Origin: Todiramphus chloris collaris
Taxonomy: Eukaryota > Chordata > Aves > Coraciiformes > Alcedinidae
NCBI GenBank assembly: GCA_025345505.1
Contig: JANVCC010000018.1
Location: 39,481,242-39,545,241 of the forward strand
Direction of reading: 5' to 3'
DNA length: 64,000 nucleotides
The notes below the pieces were generated by a model that had not been told where the DNA came from, did not search any database, and was given only the letters and a program-made list of their open reading frames with translations. The position numbers were made by a program, and so were the translations under genes. Positions 24,001-39,200 of the stretch are shown here, piece by piece. Every line of letters starts with the position of its first letter. Within the stretch, counting starts at the first letter, position 1.

Positions 24001-27000
24001 CCTCTGCATAAATTTCAGAAAGAAGTTTAAACTTAAAATGTCTCCATTGATTCTAGTGAGAATTTGGTTTGAACAACTGTGGACTTTGGCCCAGAAAATA
24101 AAAAACATCATCCTTGAATATTTTGCAAATTACAAGGATAAGCTTTGTTGGAAACTTTTTCTATTTTATTTTTCCTGTCTTTTCTTTGAAATGGTACTAA
24201 AATATAGTTGTCAGAGACATTATTTTTTTAATTGAACTGACATACAGAATTTAATTTTAATGAATTTTGACTATTTAATTTTGTCTTTTTGTTATAATAA
24301 GCCTTTACCTTAAATCTTTATTGTACTGGTATTTATTATTACTGTTTTGCCTGATTAGTATTTGTTTTGCCTATTTATTATTATTTTGCCTAAAAATGCT
24401 GCTTCCACCTGGAATTCTAACAGTGTTTTCATAATGAATAAACTGTTATAGACAGCTGCATATTTCAGGATCTTCTGCACTATGTCTAGTTTCAGTCAAA
24501 AAGCCCTGTCCAGCCAGAAGATGGAGAGTAGAAATGTAACTAGTCATCTTCCAACCATCTTTTTTTTTGTAATTTGTAATGATAAGAGATTGAAAATGAA
24601 ATTAAAATTCTTTTGTAATTTCATTATCCTGAAAGTGATTTTATAGCCTGCTGAGAATTAAACGTTGAAGTACAGCACAGTGTACAAAATAATTCCTGTT
24701 TTAATACATTTTTATAGCCCTCAGAGGAGTGGAAGCACAGCTCAGCTCAGCATTAGCCTGTGTATTACTCAGCTTTCCAGGTCTTTAATTCAAAATGAAA
24801 ATTAAACAATATTCTTTTTACCAGAGTAGTTCATCCAGAACTAGCTAAGAAAATAATTTTTCATTTTGAAGGGCTCTTACTCAAACCCTTTCAAGGTAGT
24901 TTTTCTAATTGTTTTATCCCAAAATTGAAATCCCAAAAACCTCTGTAATAAAAGATGTGGAGCCTCTATGCACTAATTTAATTGCCTGCCCATTACAGCT
25001 GATATGCACTAGTTAAAAAGCTGTGATACTGTGCATGAAAGCATAATGCCTGAAATAAAACTGACATGGTATCCAACCCTGATGAATTTTTCAAGAGGTT
25101 CTGCTAGACTTGCAGGTATCTGTGTAAATAAAACATCAGTATTTTAGGCTTATTTTGATAATTCCACCATTAAATACTAATGAATAGTAGAAATTGCATG
25201 TGTGGTTAACCAAGTTTCTGACCTCTGCAGCAAATGTAAGATCAGACAGCAGTGAACTTGATGCTGAGATCACTACAGATGGAAAGAAACCAGTTAGAAA
25301 CGGATAATTTGGCTGTTACATGAGATGCAGAGAGCCACCTAACTTCTTTCACAGGATTTTTTCCCAGAGATTGGCATGAATCCAGACCAGAAATAAAATT
25401 AATTCCCTCCCTATTTAATCCCTGAGCTTACCTATGACTTTCTTCTAGGCAGCTCACCTTCCACAGTCTTCTAGCTCCTTGCCAATAACATAGCAGAACT
25501 CCCTGTGCACATGATGAATTTACCTCTGATTTCTCAAAGTGTTGGGTCCCTCTAGTCCCCTCTGGGACACTGTGCTGGCTTATTTGCCTTTGCTCCAGTG
25601 CCTATGGCAGAAACAAGACCAAGGTTTAGGAAACAGCTTGAATATGATGCACACTGACAAAGACACCTAAGAAAGAGTTCATGCTGCTCTGCCTTTGTGG
25701 TTTGAAGTAGCCATGAAGAGAGCTATAACTAATGTCCTGTCTCCTTAATATATATTGAATACAGGAGAAAATTTGGCTTGTTTGCTACACACTAATTCCT
25801 TCTTCCTTCTGTCATTTTTTTCCGCCTCTGCTTTTGTTTGTTTGGCTTGTTTTGGATATTCATTTTAATTCATTTGAAATGAATGAAGCCACCATTCTTT
25901 TGAAACAAATGAAGATATTTCATGATCTATAATCTGCTTTCTTTGCTGAATCCAGCATTTGCCGTGTCAGTCCCAGCAACAGTATCGGCTTCCTTTGAAG
26001 TCTTTGAAGTCTCCACAGCTCAGGCGGAAGACATTCAAAAGGGAGAAAGTAGGAGGCTGGGGGAGGTAAGGGGGAAAGGAAGGATTTTTTTTTTCTTTAC
26101 TGACAACCATGCTTTACACTGTGAATGGTAAAATTAGAACACTTAATAAAATAAAGCATCCCATTGATTTTCCCTTCAAAAGAAATCTCAGCCTAAGCCA
26201 GGGTTATTTGAAAGCCTTCTTAGGTAACAGACAAAGTGTGACCTGATGTGGTTGGAACCACAAGTGCCTGGTTTAGGAGGTAAAAAGAAAGGGAATGGAT
26301 TTTCTAAAGATCTTCTTATTTCCAGTGTTTTAAAATACCGTGGATAGGAATCACACTGACCTATATATTCTGGGGGGAAAGTCATGAGAAGACATCCACT
26401 ATTAAAATAGAGTGTAATATGCACATCATTGTACTGCAGATTTGTCTTACTATTTAATTCCTCCAGATAGGAGGGGTCTTGTTAGCTCAAAAGTCCCCAG
26501 CTGGACAAGGGGTCTACTAAGCAGCCTTGTAGGGAAAATGGACTTTTTTTTTAGAATCATGCTTGAGGTGGGAGTTTTGATACAGCAGGCTTGTGAAGTG
26601 CAACAGTGAGTGGGAGGAATCAAGTGTTCAGCTAATGCCACACAGTGAAACCAAAGGGTAGCCACAGTGCATGCGGAAGATATGCAGTCGAACTCACACT
26701 TTCTCTGGACATGTCTGCTCTAAAATCAGAGACAGGTACACATGACACAGAGCTTCAGCTAATAAACACAGTGGAGAGGATTGTCTTCTCAGATATGACA
26801 CTGTGCTAATGTGGTCACACTGCTTCTGGACCCTTGATAGATACTCTAGGAGATATTCATAACATACCAAGTTCCTGGTCATTCCTCAACTCATCAATGC
26901 CAAAGACTTGACAACTGTTAAAACATATTTTGAACAATATTCTTGAAATAAGTTCTGAAAGACTGGAGACCTATTAGTGTATTCAAAAACACTGCTTTGA

Positions 27001-30000
27001 CAACTTGAGTTAGAGGATGACTAGAATATTGGTACTGACTCATTCAGAGCTGAAAACCTGATATTTTGTAAGAATGAACTGAAAATCCAGAGGGGAGAAA
27101 TATCAGATTGGGTCTGTCAAAATGTTTCATTTATCTAAGTGTGTGATTTTGCTCAGTTGGAAACTTATTTGTCTGTTAATTTACTTACCTCCTAAGAGGA
27201 TTTTTGACCAAGAAAACAGACCTTCATAATTTTGAAAATGTCAAAATGCAATTTAGTGAAAATTCTAAACCTTTTAAAAATGGTAATGATAAAGTGTCAT
27301 TTCTGAGGAATTATGTCAGGAGAGGCTGGGGCTAGATTTACTGATGTTTTCAAAGAATTTCTTTGTCAGTGGAAAAAATGTGATGTGCTTTAGACAGTTT
27401 AAAGTTGAAATAAAGGTTCCAGCTAGAATAGAGTGTGGAACACAGTCATTGGGTCAGTAAGGAGCACGCCTTAAAATTAGAATGTAATCTGTGTTACTTA
27501 TCACCATGAATAATTTCATTCATCGGGTAAAAGAGACTATGATAAAAAAAAAATTGTCTGCTGGATACATCATCAGGCAGAAGGAGGCTTTGGTTATTAA
27601 TGGTAAAAGTAAGAACAAAATTACTATCTTTGCTATCAACAATGATGACAAAAGCAACTCAGAAAATTTGCCTGACAAGCATATGGGAGTTTACTCAAAT
27701 ATATTCAAACCATGTTTCTTTTCAGTGTTTCCTGTTACTAAACAGGAGATAGAGAAACCTTTATACACATTATCTCTGGAGCAATTCTGTATCAATAGGA
27801 AAGGACCAAAGCATTGCAAAAAAGAATTTCTTTCTACCTTGTGTTAAAGTATGTGATGATATATGCAGTATCACTGGATTTATGTTACTTCTTAGGATGA
27901 GAATACATCAATGCATAATAACAATTATGCTAGTTCCATGCAATGCAACTGTTTTTCAGCAAGTCTGAGTGCTGAAGTTTATGCTTATGAAATAAGCATG
28001 TTTTAAAAACTAAAACCATAAAGAAATAAAGGAAATGTTCCCAAACACCCCAGTTAGAAAACAACACCCTTCTCTTTACCTATGAAGATTAATCCTCATT
28101 TGTGTCTTTGCTAGCGCTTTTTTTGCATGATGGTTGAATGTTGGAAGAAATGGACCATTTATCACTTCATTTGGGAAAATATTTTGCAGTTGAATACATT
28201 TTTTACTGTCACCCCATTTGGGCACGTGTTGTGTACATTTATTTCACCACTTAAGGTTTTGACTCCTGCCTATATGCTTTATATATGCTATCTCTGTGCT
28301 GTCTTTTTTAGAACATCTTTTTTAAACTGGAATCCTCTGTCATCTAATACCATTTCCAAGTATATCTCTCTCTTACATTGTAATGTGATGATGATGCTAC
28401 AGATTGAACTCTGTTTCTGAGGCATGGTGAGAGAATAGAGAAAGGCCTCACATACTCATGGGTGAATTCTGCCCTTTTTGGTTTTCTGCAGAGGCACACT
28501 CAACTTCCAATATTTATAATTTCTGCATTTGAAATTTGTTTTGATCTACCTGACTTTGAACAAAACTAGTTTATTGGCTGTGGGCAGGCTGCTTATTAAG
28601 TTTTAACTTACTATCAACTATCTGCAGCATGCATTCTACTTTCCAACTGGTTGATTAAAATTTATGCATGTTGTGGGAATGGACTCTGGGAATTTCAAGA
28701 TAGTAACATGAACATGTTCAGTGGGGACACATAATTGCCAGTAAATAGAGGACGCTGGCTTCCTTTGAATAGCCTTGTTAAAAAATGTACCCTCCTAATG
28801 TGACAAAAATCAACGTTTCAGGTGCTGTTTTTAAATGATACAATATTTGCATTAGCATTTCACCAATAGACATTTTCCTTTGTTTTCTTGCAGGGTTGTT
28901 TTTTAAATAATGAATCATCCATTATGCTCTTAAACAAAAACTAGCCTTTTGGCCAAATGAAACATGTGAAGCCTTTGTTCAGCCTGTCAGTTGCAAAAGG
29001 AATTAGTGCCATGTGGAAAAATAATAATTACTTTCCTTCCTGCTCACATGATATTAAGAGGAATAAAATTTGTCAGGCCTATTGGGCAAACTGAATTTTT
29101 CTTCTTCCTAAAATCTTTTACATGTTACATTCTGCATACTCCTGTGCCTGGAGGAGCTGAAGTTTTTGATACTCACAACATATATTTTTGTCATGTCATT
29201 TAATATAGCTTGTAAAACTTATGAAATGAAGGATTTTTTTCAGACACGGGACATCCTAGCATTTATTTGAAGGCCTGCTTGTTGAGGTCTATCTCAGTTT
29301 TGAAGTTGTGACCTCTTAATGCTGAGTTTGTATCTCTTTAGTGTGCAGATTTAGCCTAACAGATGGTATAAGTACAGTCATGCCAGAGACACCATATGTG
29401 CATCTGTTTTGATTATTGGGATCCACATGACTGTTCAGGAATTACACAAGCAATAGGGGTTTTCAGATCTTCAACACCTAAGGTGACCAAAATGCAACTA
29501 TATTTCTTCAAACATCTTTTACAATTAAAATGAACAAACAATCATTTGTTATCATATAAAAGTGGCTCCAGTGGTGCTCCAAGTGGAAGTGAGATTTTTT
29601 TAGAATAAAACCCATGTTCCCAGGTAGTGCCCTGGAGGAGTCAACTATTGATGTCATTCTAACTTATGAAATCCACCAACATTTTCAATCCGAGTTTTGA
29701 TCTAATTGTTGTAAAAACGTCCTATACACTAAAAGCTACTGATGACCTTCAAAAGTAGCTAACAAAGGCTTGTTCTCTGCTTTAGCAGATTCAGTATTTC
29801 AACTACTTTTCAAAAAGGTACATTGGATTCTTCATATGATTGTGGTTGATGAAGCGACTCTGAGGGATAGCTCTACTCTCATTTGTCCATTTGTTAATAC
29901 AATATTTTTCTTCAATAGCTAGACAATTTTTTAAAGCCCCCAACCCCTATACATTTTCAGATTCCCTAGGGGTTTCTATTGCAATTTATGACCTTTTGTC

Positions 30001-33000
30001 CTCCTACATTTCAGTTTTGAGTGATTTTTCTCTTATATCTATTTTTATTGTACTGTGAGAATTGATTGTCATTATCTTAAAACTATTTCAGTTCTTGCCA
30101 ACTGTTCAGGAAATCGGTCTTCTAAGACTTTAGCATTGAGTTGAAAGATTTTGTATTTATTTAATGGTATAAGCTTATTCCTCCTACCCATATTGCTGGT
30201 GATACAATTGCTTCTATGATACACATTTGGAAAGCTGAGAGTCTTCTTTGTTCTCATTCTATCTCTGGACCTCCATAATAAATGTCACCAAGTTGTAGTT
30301 CATCCCCGTAGAAATATCTTTGAGCATAGGTAACATTGGACCAAGTTCTTCTGAAATGAGTTAAGAAAAGTTATAGTAGAAATTAATTTGGTTGACTGTA
30401 TGCAACCTAAATTGTTTTGAGGAATTTCTGTCCTACATATAACTTTTAACAAGCATGGCTGTTGACTCTAACTTACCCTCTTCCAGATTTGTGAAGAATG
30501 AGAGCTATGATTAGAAGATTTTGCCTTATTTTTTCCTTACATACAAAACTCTGACTTCTCATTGCAGTTTGATGTTGTGGGATGGGGAGCAGTACAACAA
30601 AATGTAATGTCTTCTGTGTGTAATGGCTTTAATCTAATATACCAGATGGAACTCCATGGTAAAGTTTAAAAATAAGAAAGAAAGCAGGGATAGAAAGTAG
30701 AAGTACAGCAAAAGAGGAAATATGTTTTAGATCAGATCAGATCAGACATAAGTGGAGAGTCATCATTTGCTACAGGATCCATTTCAAAGTTGTACTTAGG
30801 GACACTACACTCATGAGTTCATGATAGATGATGAACAGCATGGTCTCTACAGACTGGCGCTATGAAATCTGAGGCTTGGCACAGCCACAGAGGAAGCAGG
30901 AGGGCTGGAGGCATGTGTAGGAGCAAGTCTGGAGAAGCAGTAAGTTGCTTAAAGTTGTCAGAGTTCCCATCACAGACACTTCTTTAACACATGGTGAGCC
31001 TAATACAGGTTGACTGATATACACACCACTCCTTTTCACATATTATCAGACGTGGAGTTAATGCTGGGCATAAGAATAGCTGGCACAGTAAATGTGTATG
31101 CTTACTGTACACACAATCATCCCACCACTTTTTCATCTATCATCAACCCAGACTTATTTTTGATGTAAGGAATCCCAGCTGGATTTTAAGAGATGACAAG
31201 ACTTTTCAGAAGAGGAAAGCCAGGATTCTCACGGTAGACTGCCTAGAAATGTAAATGCCTGCCTCCCATCTGGTGTCCCCTGTCACAGATTTGGTCTTCT
31301 GCCTGGAGAGAGACCAGAGCTCTCCATAGTGTGAGGAGGCCAGCAGAAAAGGCACCAGTGATTTCATCTGAGGGAAGCCTTGTGTTCTCTGATTTGGAAG
31401 ATACTTGGTCAGGCCGATGCTTCCATCAGGTGTTCGTCTTTTCCATACAGCACTGGGGCACATATTTCTTCAGATAGATGTTTATGAGAAGAATCAGAGT
31501 AATGCCAGGGGCCAAGGTGCCAGTGAGGAAAAGAAAATGCCAAGAAAAGAGGATGATGTTGAGAAGGGAAACAAGCTCATTAGTTGATGACAACAGTTAA
31601 AAATTAAGGTGATAACACTATGATCCAAACAGTCAATGGCAGATGCTAACTGGAAACAGGGACCTGCTGAAGAAAGAAGTAAATATTACAATTCTAACTT
31701 AAGAAGCAATAAATATTTTGGACAGAACTTGAAGGACAGTTTTTATTTTCTGGTGCAGTCAGAAGATCTGCATGTTCCTTCCAGCCAGGCGCATCCCAGC
31801 TCTGCAGTTCTAGAAATGTTTTTTCACTGTTTCGATTTACACTATAGACAAAAAGTAAATACTTGGACTGATCTGCAGTCAGATGTTCCCTTTGCACAGC
31901 TCAGCATAGAGACAGCGATGAATGCAGCTCTGATGTTGATGGCAGATAAGAGGGCTTATCAAAAAAGGAGTGCCAAAGTGACAGAAGGGTAACCCCTCCT
32001 TCTTTCTTCATAGGATGTTCTCCAGCAGTGAATAAAGCTTAAATCTGGTGTAAATCAGACTGTACTCTATCAAAGAGCTTAAATGACTTACAGCTTTCAA
32101 GCGTTTTCTTCACTAATCCCAAGTACGTGTTTATGTTTTAATATTCTTGTGTGTAAAAAATTTGATTTCTATAGCCCTTCAAGCTTCATTGTACCATTAT
32201 ATAATCATATGGGGACTTTTCGTGTCATGATTATGATTATGGTTGTCCTTATATTTATTGCTTTGTGTCTAAGAATTTCAGACATTGATACTGTCAACTG
32301 ATGGATTCTCTGGTTACACAACATGGAGTTGGTTTACTGGTTTCAAGCCAGGTGCCCTGTGTGCTGAAAAGTTACAGGTAGAGGTGAAATGTGACTTTGA
32401 GACAGATCAAGAAAGAGCAGGACTTCCTAAGACATGGAGTTTGCTGGGTTTGTGCCATTGGGAATTCCTGAAGAAGGAAAGCGTCTGCTGTGAACATCTT
32501 TTATAGAGTTAAGATTGCTTGGCTTTCTGCTCCCTCTGTGTAGGCAAACAAAACAAATCCAGGTGCAGGGCTGATCTGTGATACTGATTTCTCAGTCAGA
32601 TGGAAACAAATTTGGAAACCACAACCCTGCCTACTTCCATCAACCCAACTATGCAAACTAATATGACAATAGTGTTTTCATTCTAAAACCCGAATGTTTT
32701 CACTGGTGCTGAACATCCTGCATTCTGAGAATTGAGATGAACAAAACACCTGGACTCCCAAGTTCCCCTTTCCCTAGGCACAGCCTGGCATCCCCAAGTA
32801 TCTCCAGCATCTTTATGTTCTGGTTTCAGTGGGGTATATCCAGCTTTGAGTTCAGAGTTTGACTGAAACCAACCTTCAGCAAAACCTCCTTGAAAGGTTG
32901 CATCTCTGTTAGGCAGAGAGAGGGCTTCCCAGACTGTCACAGAAGTGATCATTCTTTGCTGAGGATTGAACTGATTGAAAAGCTTCCACCCCTTTCTCAG

Positions 33001-36000
33001 CCCTGCAACATGGTATATTTAGGCTGCATATATTGTTGTCACTGCATTCTTTTTCCCACTTTTGTAGCAACAGCAAGCTACATGAGCACTTTTTCATTTC
33101 AGACTCCAATTTTTATTGAAAGAGTTGAATGTTATTTGAAATTCCATCCCACCTATGATGTGAAACTAATAGATCTGCTTAATTATGGGAAAACTGTATG
33201 TATGTGTATTAAGGAAAAAACCCTGAGAAAATGTTTTTAAATGCTGATTGCTAATGAGATCTAATGATACCAAGCAGAGAGTGCTGCTTAAAGTATTTCA
33301 GCATGATAAATGTTTTAAAATTCTACTGAAAGAAACGCTAAAATAAGTTACAGTGCCACTTAGCAAGACACCCTTGAGTGAAAATAATAGGCACCAGGGA
33401 GTATTACTTCAGAAAGTGGGCTCAACTACACGTATTACATATATATTTCCTTCTGAACATACTTACTTCCTTTCTTCTTAAACAGTCAAAATATCCATCT
33501 GGTTTCATTGGGAGTTATGGCTAAGCAGCAATAAGCTTAATGTTACAGTTAATGCCAGCTTTCTGCAGTATATCAAAAAGACCTTATATAAGGTTAAAAA
33601 AAGTGCTGCTACCTCCTGTTGCTCAAAACACTTAACTAATCAGAATAAAATGTAGTGGATGACGAGAGTTAAATTTAGTGATGAAGCATCTTAAATGTCT
33701 GAGAAACACTTCAAGCAGTGTTATGTGACTGGGAACCTCATAGTTCCACAACATCCCTGGAGCCAGACATTTAACAAGGCTTCTAGAGAGATATGTCCAC
33801 GCAATGGTTAATACACACAGAAAAAGAGGGAAGATCAAAAAACATGTTTCAGCAAAAGCGCTTCAAAGCTTCACAGTGATGCAAATAAATTCCAAATATT
33901 GTTGCTAAAGGATAGCAGAGTAGACCTTGCTGTAGTAAGACTTTTCCCTCTGTGCGAAACAAAGTCAGAGAAGAAGGGCCTTGTTAGCCTGAAGACCTGG
34001 GATATTGGATATCAGCTCTTTGCCTTTCAGAAGACAGTATTAGAACTAGGTTTACACAGTGGTATCTCAAAAGCAATGCTCAGAAAGCAGGGAAGCCTGC
34101 TGCTGACAACCCCATAACCTTTCCCTTCCTGGAGCTCTGGTATGGTCAAAACAGGAAGCAGGTTCATTTTGCTGCTACTTGCAAACTGTTTTTTCTTCAT
34201 ATGACTATGTAGTTTGTCTACAGAGAGAAGCACAAGTGAGAAGCAGAGTGATTTGTACCAAATAGCTCTCTTTTCATTTTAAAGAAACACTTACTTGGAA
34301 TCAGTCATTGCTGTCCTTCTCTGATGGCAGATTTCTATTTTGCTTGTAGCAAAGACCCATAATTCACTTAGTTAAGTGTTTGCGTATTCTGCCTTACTTT
34401 GGAAATACAAAAGATGAATAAATCTCTGACACTTGCATTTTGTAGCAGAACTTTTATTTATGTATATATAGAAGTATTTTAATAGTATAAGGGTTATCAG
34501 GGCTAGTGTTACACTTGACAGCAGAACTTAGATTTCTGCTTATATTCAGAAAAAATACTCCTTCTTTGCCATTTTACCATCCAATCTCATATTTCAGGTC
34601 AGATTTAAGAGCTAGAGACCTCAAAATCTGCAGTATTTGAAGGATTAATGTAATACAAATTCTTCTAAATGAATAGAAAACAAAAGAGATTACTGTGATA
34701 CAGTGAGAATCAATATAGTCTGAACCAAAGATCACTAGAAAGTATGGGAAAGATTCTCAGTTACCTTGACAGACTTTGAATAGGATCATATTTTATATTG
34801 AAAGTTCTGAAGTGATTATTTCCTTTGTGTGCTTTACTACTTCCTTTCTCATAATTGTGGTTTTTATCCAGTAGGAATTATGGCTTCTGTGGATAAATTC
34901 TTAAAATGTCAGTGATGTTTGAAAATACAAGTTTATATAGAAAAACACATTCCTAGAAAAATATATTTTAAAAACTTGTTGCACTGTAATCTTCCTCAAA
35001 GAAAATGGAAAGGCCAGTTTTTGGTTTGCAGTAATAGCTTTTACCTGGACGATCTTCCATGGTGCCTCATGGGAATTTACAGTTCCAGTGTGTTAGATAC
35101 TGGCTTTTTATATAAACTGAGACTAGTTTAGACCACTCATTGACTCCTAGTATGTCCTTGAGATGTAAGTTTTTACTCTTGATTTTATTTCAGGATGATA
35201 AAAAAATGACTGAGATTTTCCATGGGATATGAATCCCACTTTTTGATGGATGAGTCCTTGTATAGAGTGGATGTGGCATCTGAGACATTTTGGACTTTGA
35301 TCTCTGATCCTGCAAAGCATTGGAATTATACTATTTTTTCAAAACAGAAGGCACAAAAAAACCCAACTTGTAAGACAGGGAGTTTCCTGGTGTATCTCAA
35401 GTAAGTGCAAACTAAGAATAATCAATATTTTGTGAGAACAGGTAAAAAGCAGAAAAAAAACTCACACAAACAAATCCTGTGAAATAATAAGATGAATAAA
35501 GTATGTAAAGTACAATGGATATCACAAATATAAAAAACCACACAAGCCATCCTAGAAACAAGTGTAGTATGCTCCTGGGCACTTTATAAAAATGCACATT
35601 TCTATCTATGATCTAATTAATGTTCAGTATATATTTGTATGCAATAGTTCTGTAAATGTAAGTACATTATCTAACTGCCAACAGTCAGGGCAAAACAAAA
35701 GAAAACAAACCAGCCCTTTCATCTGTTCCTTTTTATCACCTTATATATCCTGCAATATATACTTATATGTAGGTAGCCTGTTTGTAGTTTCAGAATTGCA
35801 GGTACAGTAAGTGGACATCCACCTATATTTCCTATTCCCAACCTTAGAACATCAGCCAGGTATGCTTACTTACACTTCTCTTTATCACAACACAGAAATA
35901 ATTCTTTCATCAGTTTTCTAACCTAAGAGCATGAGCTTTCAACTTTAGGCAAGCTATCAAGACAACCTCCCATATCGTGTTGTCCCCTGTAATTTATTTT
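21061..36000. other. Long non-coding stretch, no recognisable gene
   Basis: No coding exon, RNA gene or young transposon is recognisable. Frames of about 116-118 codons at 27491-27847, 31636-31992 and 32890-33240 (all +) show no known domain and are expected by chance in AT-rich DNA. A weak MIR-like block lies near 22984-23030, and a T run at 23650-23665. A (GATCA)3 motif occurs near 30730-30746. Segments at 24640-25080 and 28640-29000 have balanced, non-repetitive composition and read like conserved non-coding sequence, an impression that cannot be tested without alignment. Confidence 0.5.
22984..23030 (+). mobile_element. Possible MIR-type SINE core remnant
   Basis: The segment from AGACTCAAGCACATTGCTTAG to CTTTGCCTCTATTCTC can be aligned by eye with the MIR core reading 'tgac-ttgggcaagtcacttaacctct..gcctcagttt'. 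Identity is only around 60 percent over roughly 40 bases and neither MIR end is visible, so this could be coincidence. Confidence 0.25.
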
Positions 36001-36183
36001 TACAGTATTTTGTATCTCTCATAGCTTGTAAGAGTATTTTGCAAAAATAACTCATAAGTTTTGTCTCTCAGTGTTTTCTTCCTAAAACATATTGCTAATA
36101 GTGACTTGCAATATATCCTTCCAATTCACTACAGAGATTTTCTCTGTCTTCCTTTTTTTTCTTTTCTTGTCATGACTACATTG

Positions 36184-36200
36184 AAAAAAAAAAAAAAAAA
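36184..36200. repeat. Poly(A) run
   Basis: Seventeen consecutive A residues with no recognisable retroelement upstream. It is simple low-complexity sequence with likely length variation. Confidence 0.85.
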
Positions 36201-39200
36201 TAATCCTACCCCACAGCTATAGGAAATATATTGGCTAAAAGTTAATTCTTGCACTTTATATAAGTGAAAACTATGGACATTCTGTCTTAGAGACTGAAAC
36301 ATTTGGGATTCCTATCTGCTCTATTCAGCAGTGCTACCAGCTTTGTCTTTTGGTTTCCTCTTTTCTGCAGTCCTGAGTCACAGCAGGGTTCAGGTCTCAC
36401 CTTGGCTTCCTGTAATAATGATGGCAACAGTAACAAGTAATAAAAAAAGATCAGTGTTTTCAATATCCCTAGAATAATTTTCCCTGGCTACTACCAGTAG
36501 CCAGATCTTTAGTTAGTATACACAAGCTAGTCTTCCTCTTTTGCTCAAGATCCTGAGCATTAGACTTTTCTATTAAAATGCAAATGGGAGACAGAAAACA
36601 AATAACTAAATAAATGGTATAGAACTTGAAAGAGCAGCATAGCTGCTGTTCTTAAAGTGATTTTACAAATACTCTAATGTTACAGAATAAAAAAGTAAAG
36701 CCAAGGTAGAAATTATTTTCAGTGTCCAATGACACACAAACAAGAGCAGTGCAAAATTGCTCATACTGATCAGTGGAAAGAAACAGGCATTCCTAGGGTT
36801 CGATTTATGACATTGCTAAGAAAGTAAACATCTAAATTAGGTCAAATGAATTGTGCATCCTAACTGCTATTTCTCTTCACAGAAAGGAGAATATCTAAGT
36901 GAATAGCTCACATGTAGACCCCTATTTGATATACTAAGTTCACACACATATCTCATGGAACTGAGCAAATCAGGAGTGGTGCACAGCGTAACGTATTTTA
37001 CATCACACTGTGCCATGCCTTTAATGATGTATAATGATTTGCTGCCATTGGTATAGGGTGAGGGTGGAAAAACTGAGTAACTGAACAAAATATAAAATAT
37101 TTGAAAGTAAATAAATGTAAGGAAATACTTGATGCCACTTGGTATTTAATTGTTAAAACAGTAATTTCCATTTCACTTTCAGTGAAGACAAGCTTTGAAA
37201 TAATGGAACATCTCAAAGAGCTGTAATGCTGCATTTTTACTGGCTCAGTCATATACTAACAAGGTCGTTAATACCATCACAGAATAAGGACCTCCATTCA
37301 ACAAAGACTTTCCATATGGAGCTAAGTAGTATGGAGTAGTATGCTATGTGCACAAATATCAATGCAAAAGATAAAACTCAAATGATCCAGAAGTATTCAT
37401 TTATACATTACTTTGAGGTTAACTGTAACATAATCCAAGTGAGTTAAGGCAGTAGAAAAATATATGCCTAAACTGCAAAACAAATAAACCAAGAAAATAA
37501 AATCAGATTATCAGTTACATTATATACATTAATGTACATAGAATATTATGCCGCCTGAAAATAAGTCACCAATTTGAACCAGAATTTTCTGAAGGCAGTC
37601 ACTGATTACTATATTAGAGATATGTTAGGAGAAGTTCAGAGTGAAGAGTAAGCTTATATTGTCTCATCCTCCCTCTAAAGTTTCTGAACTGATTTTAAAT
37701 ACAATAGAATGGAGGAGGAAAGAAACTTGACTTTGAAATGTGCTTATTTTCTGCTTAAGGAAAGAAGTGGCATGTGCATAAATATCTCACTCTCTTTGTG
37801 TTGTGCATTTTTTCTTTCAAGAGCAGTAGCATTTCCACTTCTAGGCCTGATGGCCCTTAATCAGTTTTTATCAGGTGACAGATTCATGTTCTCCAGTTGT
37901 ATGGAAGTGTCTGGCATAAATGCTTGTTGCTTCCGTAGTTGTATTCTTTTAAAAAAGAGTCTGTCACAAGAGAACTTCAGGTATCAAATTGCTTTTTTCC
38001 CTTCTTTTTCACTGCTATTCTGTACTACTGCACTGATGTCTCATTATACCTGTACAAGAAAGACTATTATCCTTCAGACATTTAGCTGCTGATCTAAATG
38101 AAAGTACATTATCTAAATAGTTGAATCAAGAAGCATACAACTAAAGCTCATTTCAGTCTGATCTGTATTTCTTGGTGCTTTAGAAGGTTAACAGCTTCCT
38201 GTGAAATTACTTTATTCAAGGGTTTTCACCATAATTTGGTCATAATGTGGTCTAGACCAAATGGTAATAAGAACTTGCAGAAAATCTGCAGTTCATTTTC
38301 ATTTTATGTCTCAGGAGCAAAACGGGTCTTTTCTAAATAATTCAGAAATTGCTTTCAGAAACAATAGGCACATTATCAAGGATAGGTCTAATAGGGAATT
38401 TATCTAACAGCACAAAGTGAGTGTTTCAAATGCTTATCTTAGCACATGAATATTGTAATATTGAATATCATCCTGGTAATATTAAATGGTCAGTTAGTTA
38501 AGTCTCTGAATATTTAAAGTAGTAATACTAGAAATAACATACAAATTAAGTTATTTTTTGAGTGCTTTGTGTTTATTTCATGCTCTCAGAGGACCACAGT
38601 GGCAGTGTAATTCTGTCTATGCCAGCATATGTTATTACCGTTGTGGAATTTTATACTGGAGATCATTTTGTCATTAGTCTAGGGTTCTGGAAAACTTCAA
38701 AACAGGAAGAGCGTGTCATGGTAGAAATCATCTAAAACCAACAAAAGTGGAATTTAAGTAAGCATGCTGTATTTCCATTCTACATGCAATTTGCTGGTTG
38801 TGATGCTAACATTTGTACATGATGTAGTCTGGAAAAATTTAATTGTCTTTTGAAGGAAATTAATCATATTTTGCACATTATTTTTTTTGTTTTTCTATTG
38901 CAGTTAAAACCTTCATATAAATAATTTAACCCGTAACAGTTTCAACGTTGTAAGTAGATTAAAACCAAGAATGTCCATAGCAATGCTTATTTCTGTATAC
39001 AAAGTACATCCTTCTTTTCACCATAAAGATTTAGGAAACTTATCCAAATATGTCATATCCTTAAAAATAGACCAGATGTTTTACCTTTTCAGAAATCAAT
39101 AGATAGGTTTATTCTTCTATTGTACCTCTCTGGTTATCCACTTTATTTCCTGCCTTCCTCCCTCTGTATTAAGCAAAAATGGATTATTGTTAAAAACCTT

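Noticed and set aside
31636-31992. 118-codon + strand frame
   Set aside because: No domain or conserved motif is recognisable, and the overlapping antisense frame is also open, as expected from composition.
37709-38092. 127-codon + strand frame rich in hydrophobic and cysteine residues, considered as a receptor or secreted protein
   Set aside because: The hydrophobic stretches do not form regular membrane segments, no family motif is present and no splice sites frame it convincingly.
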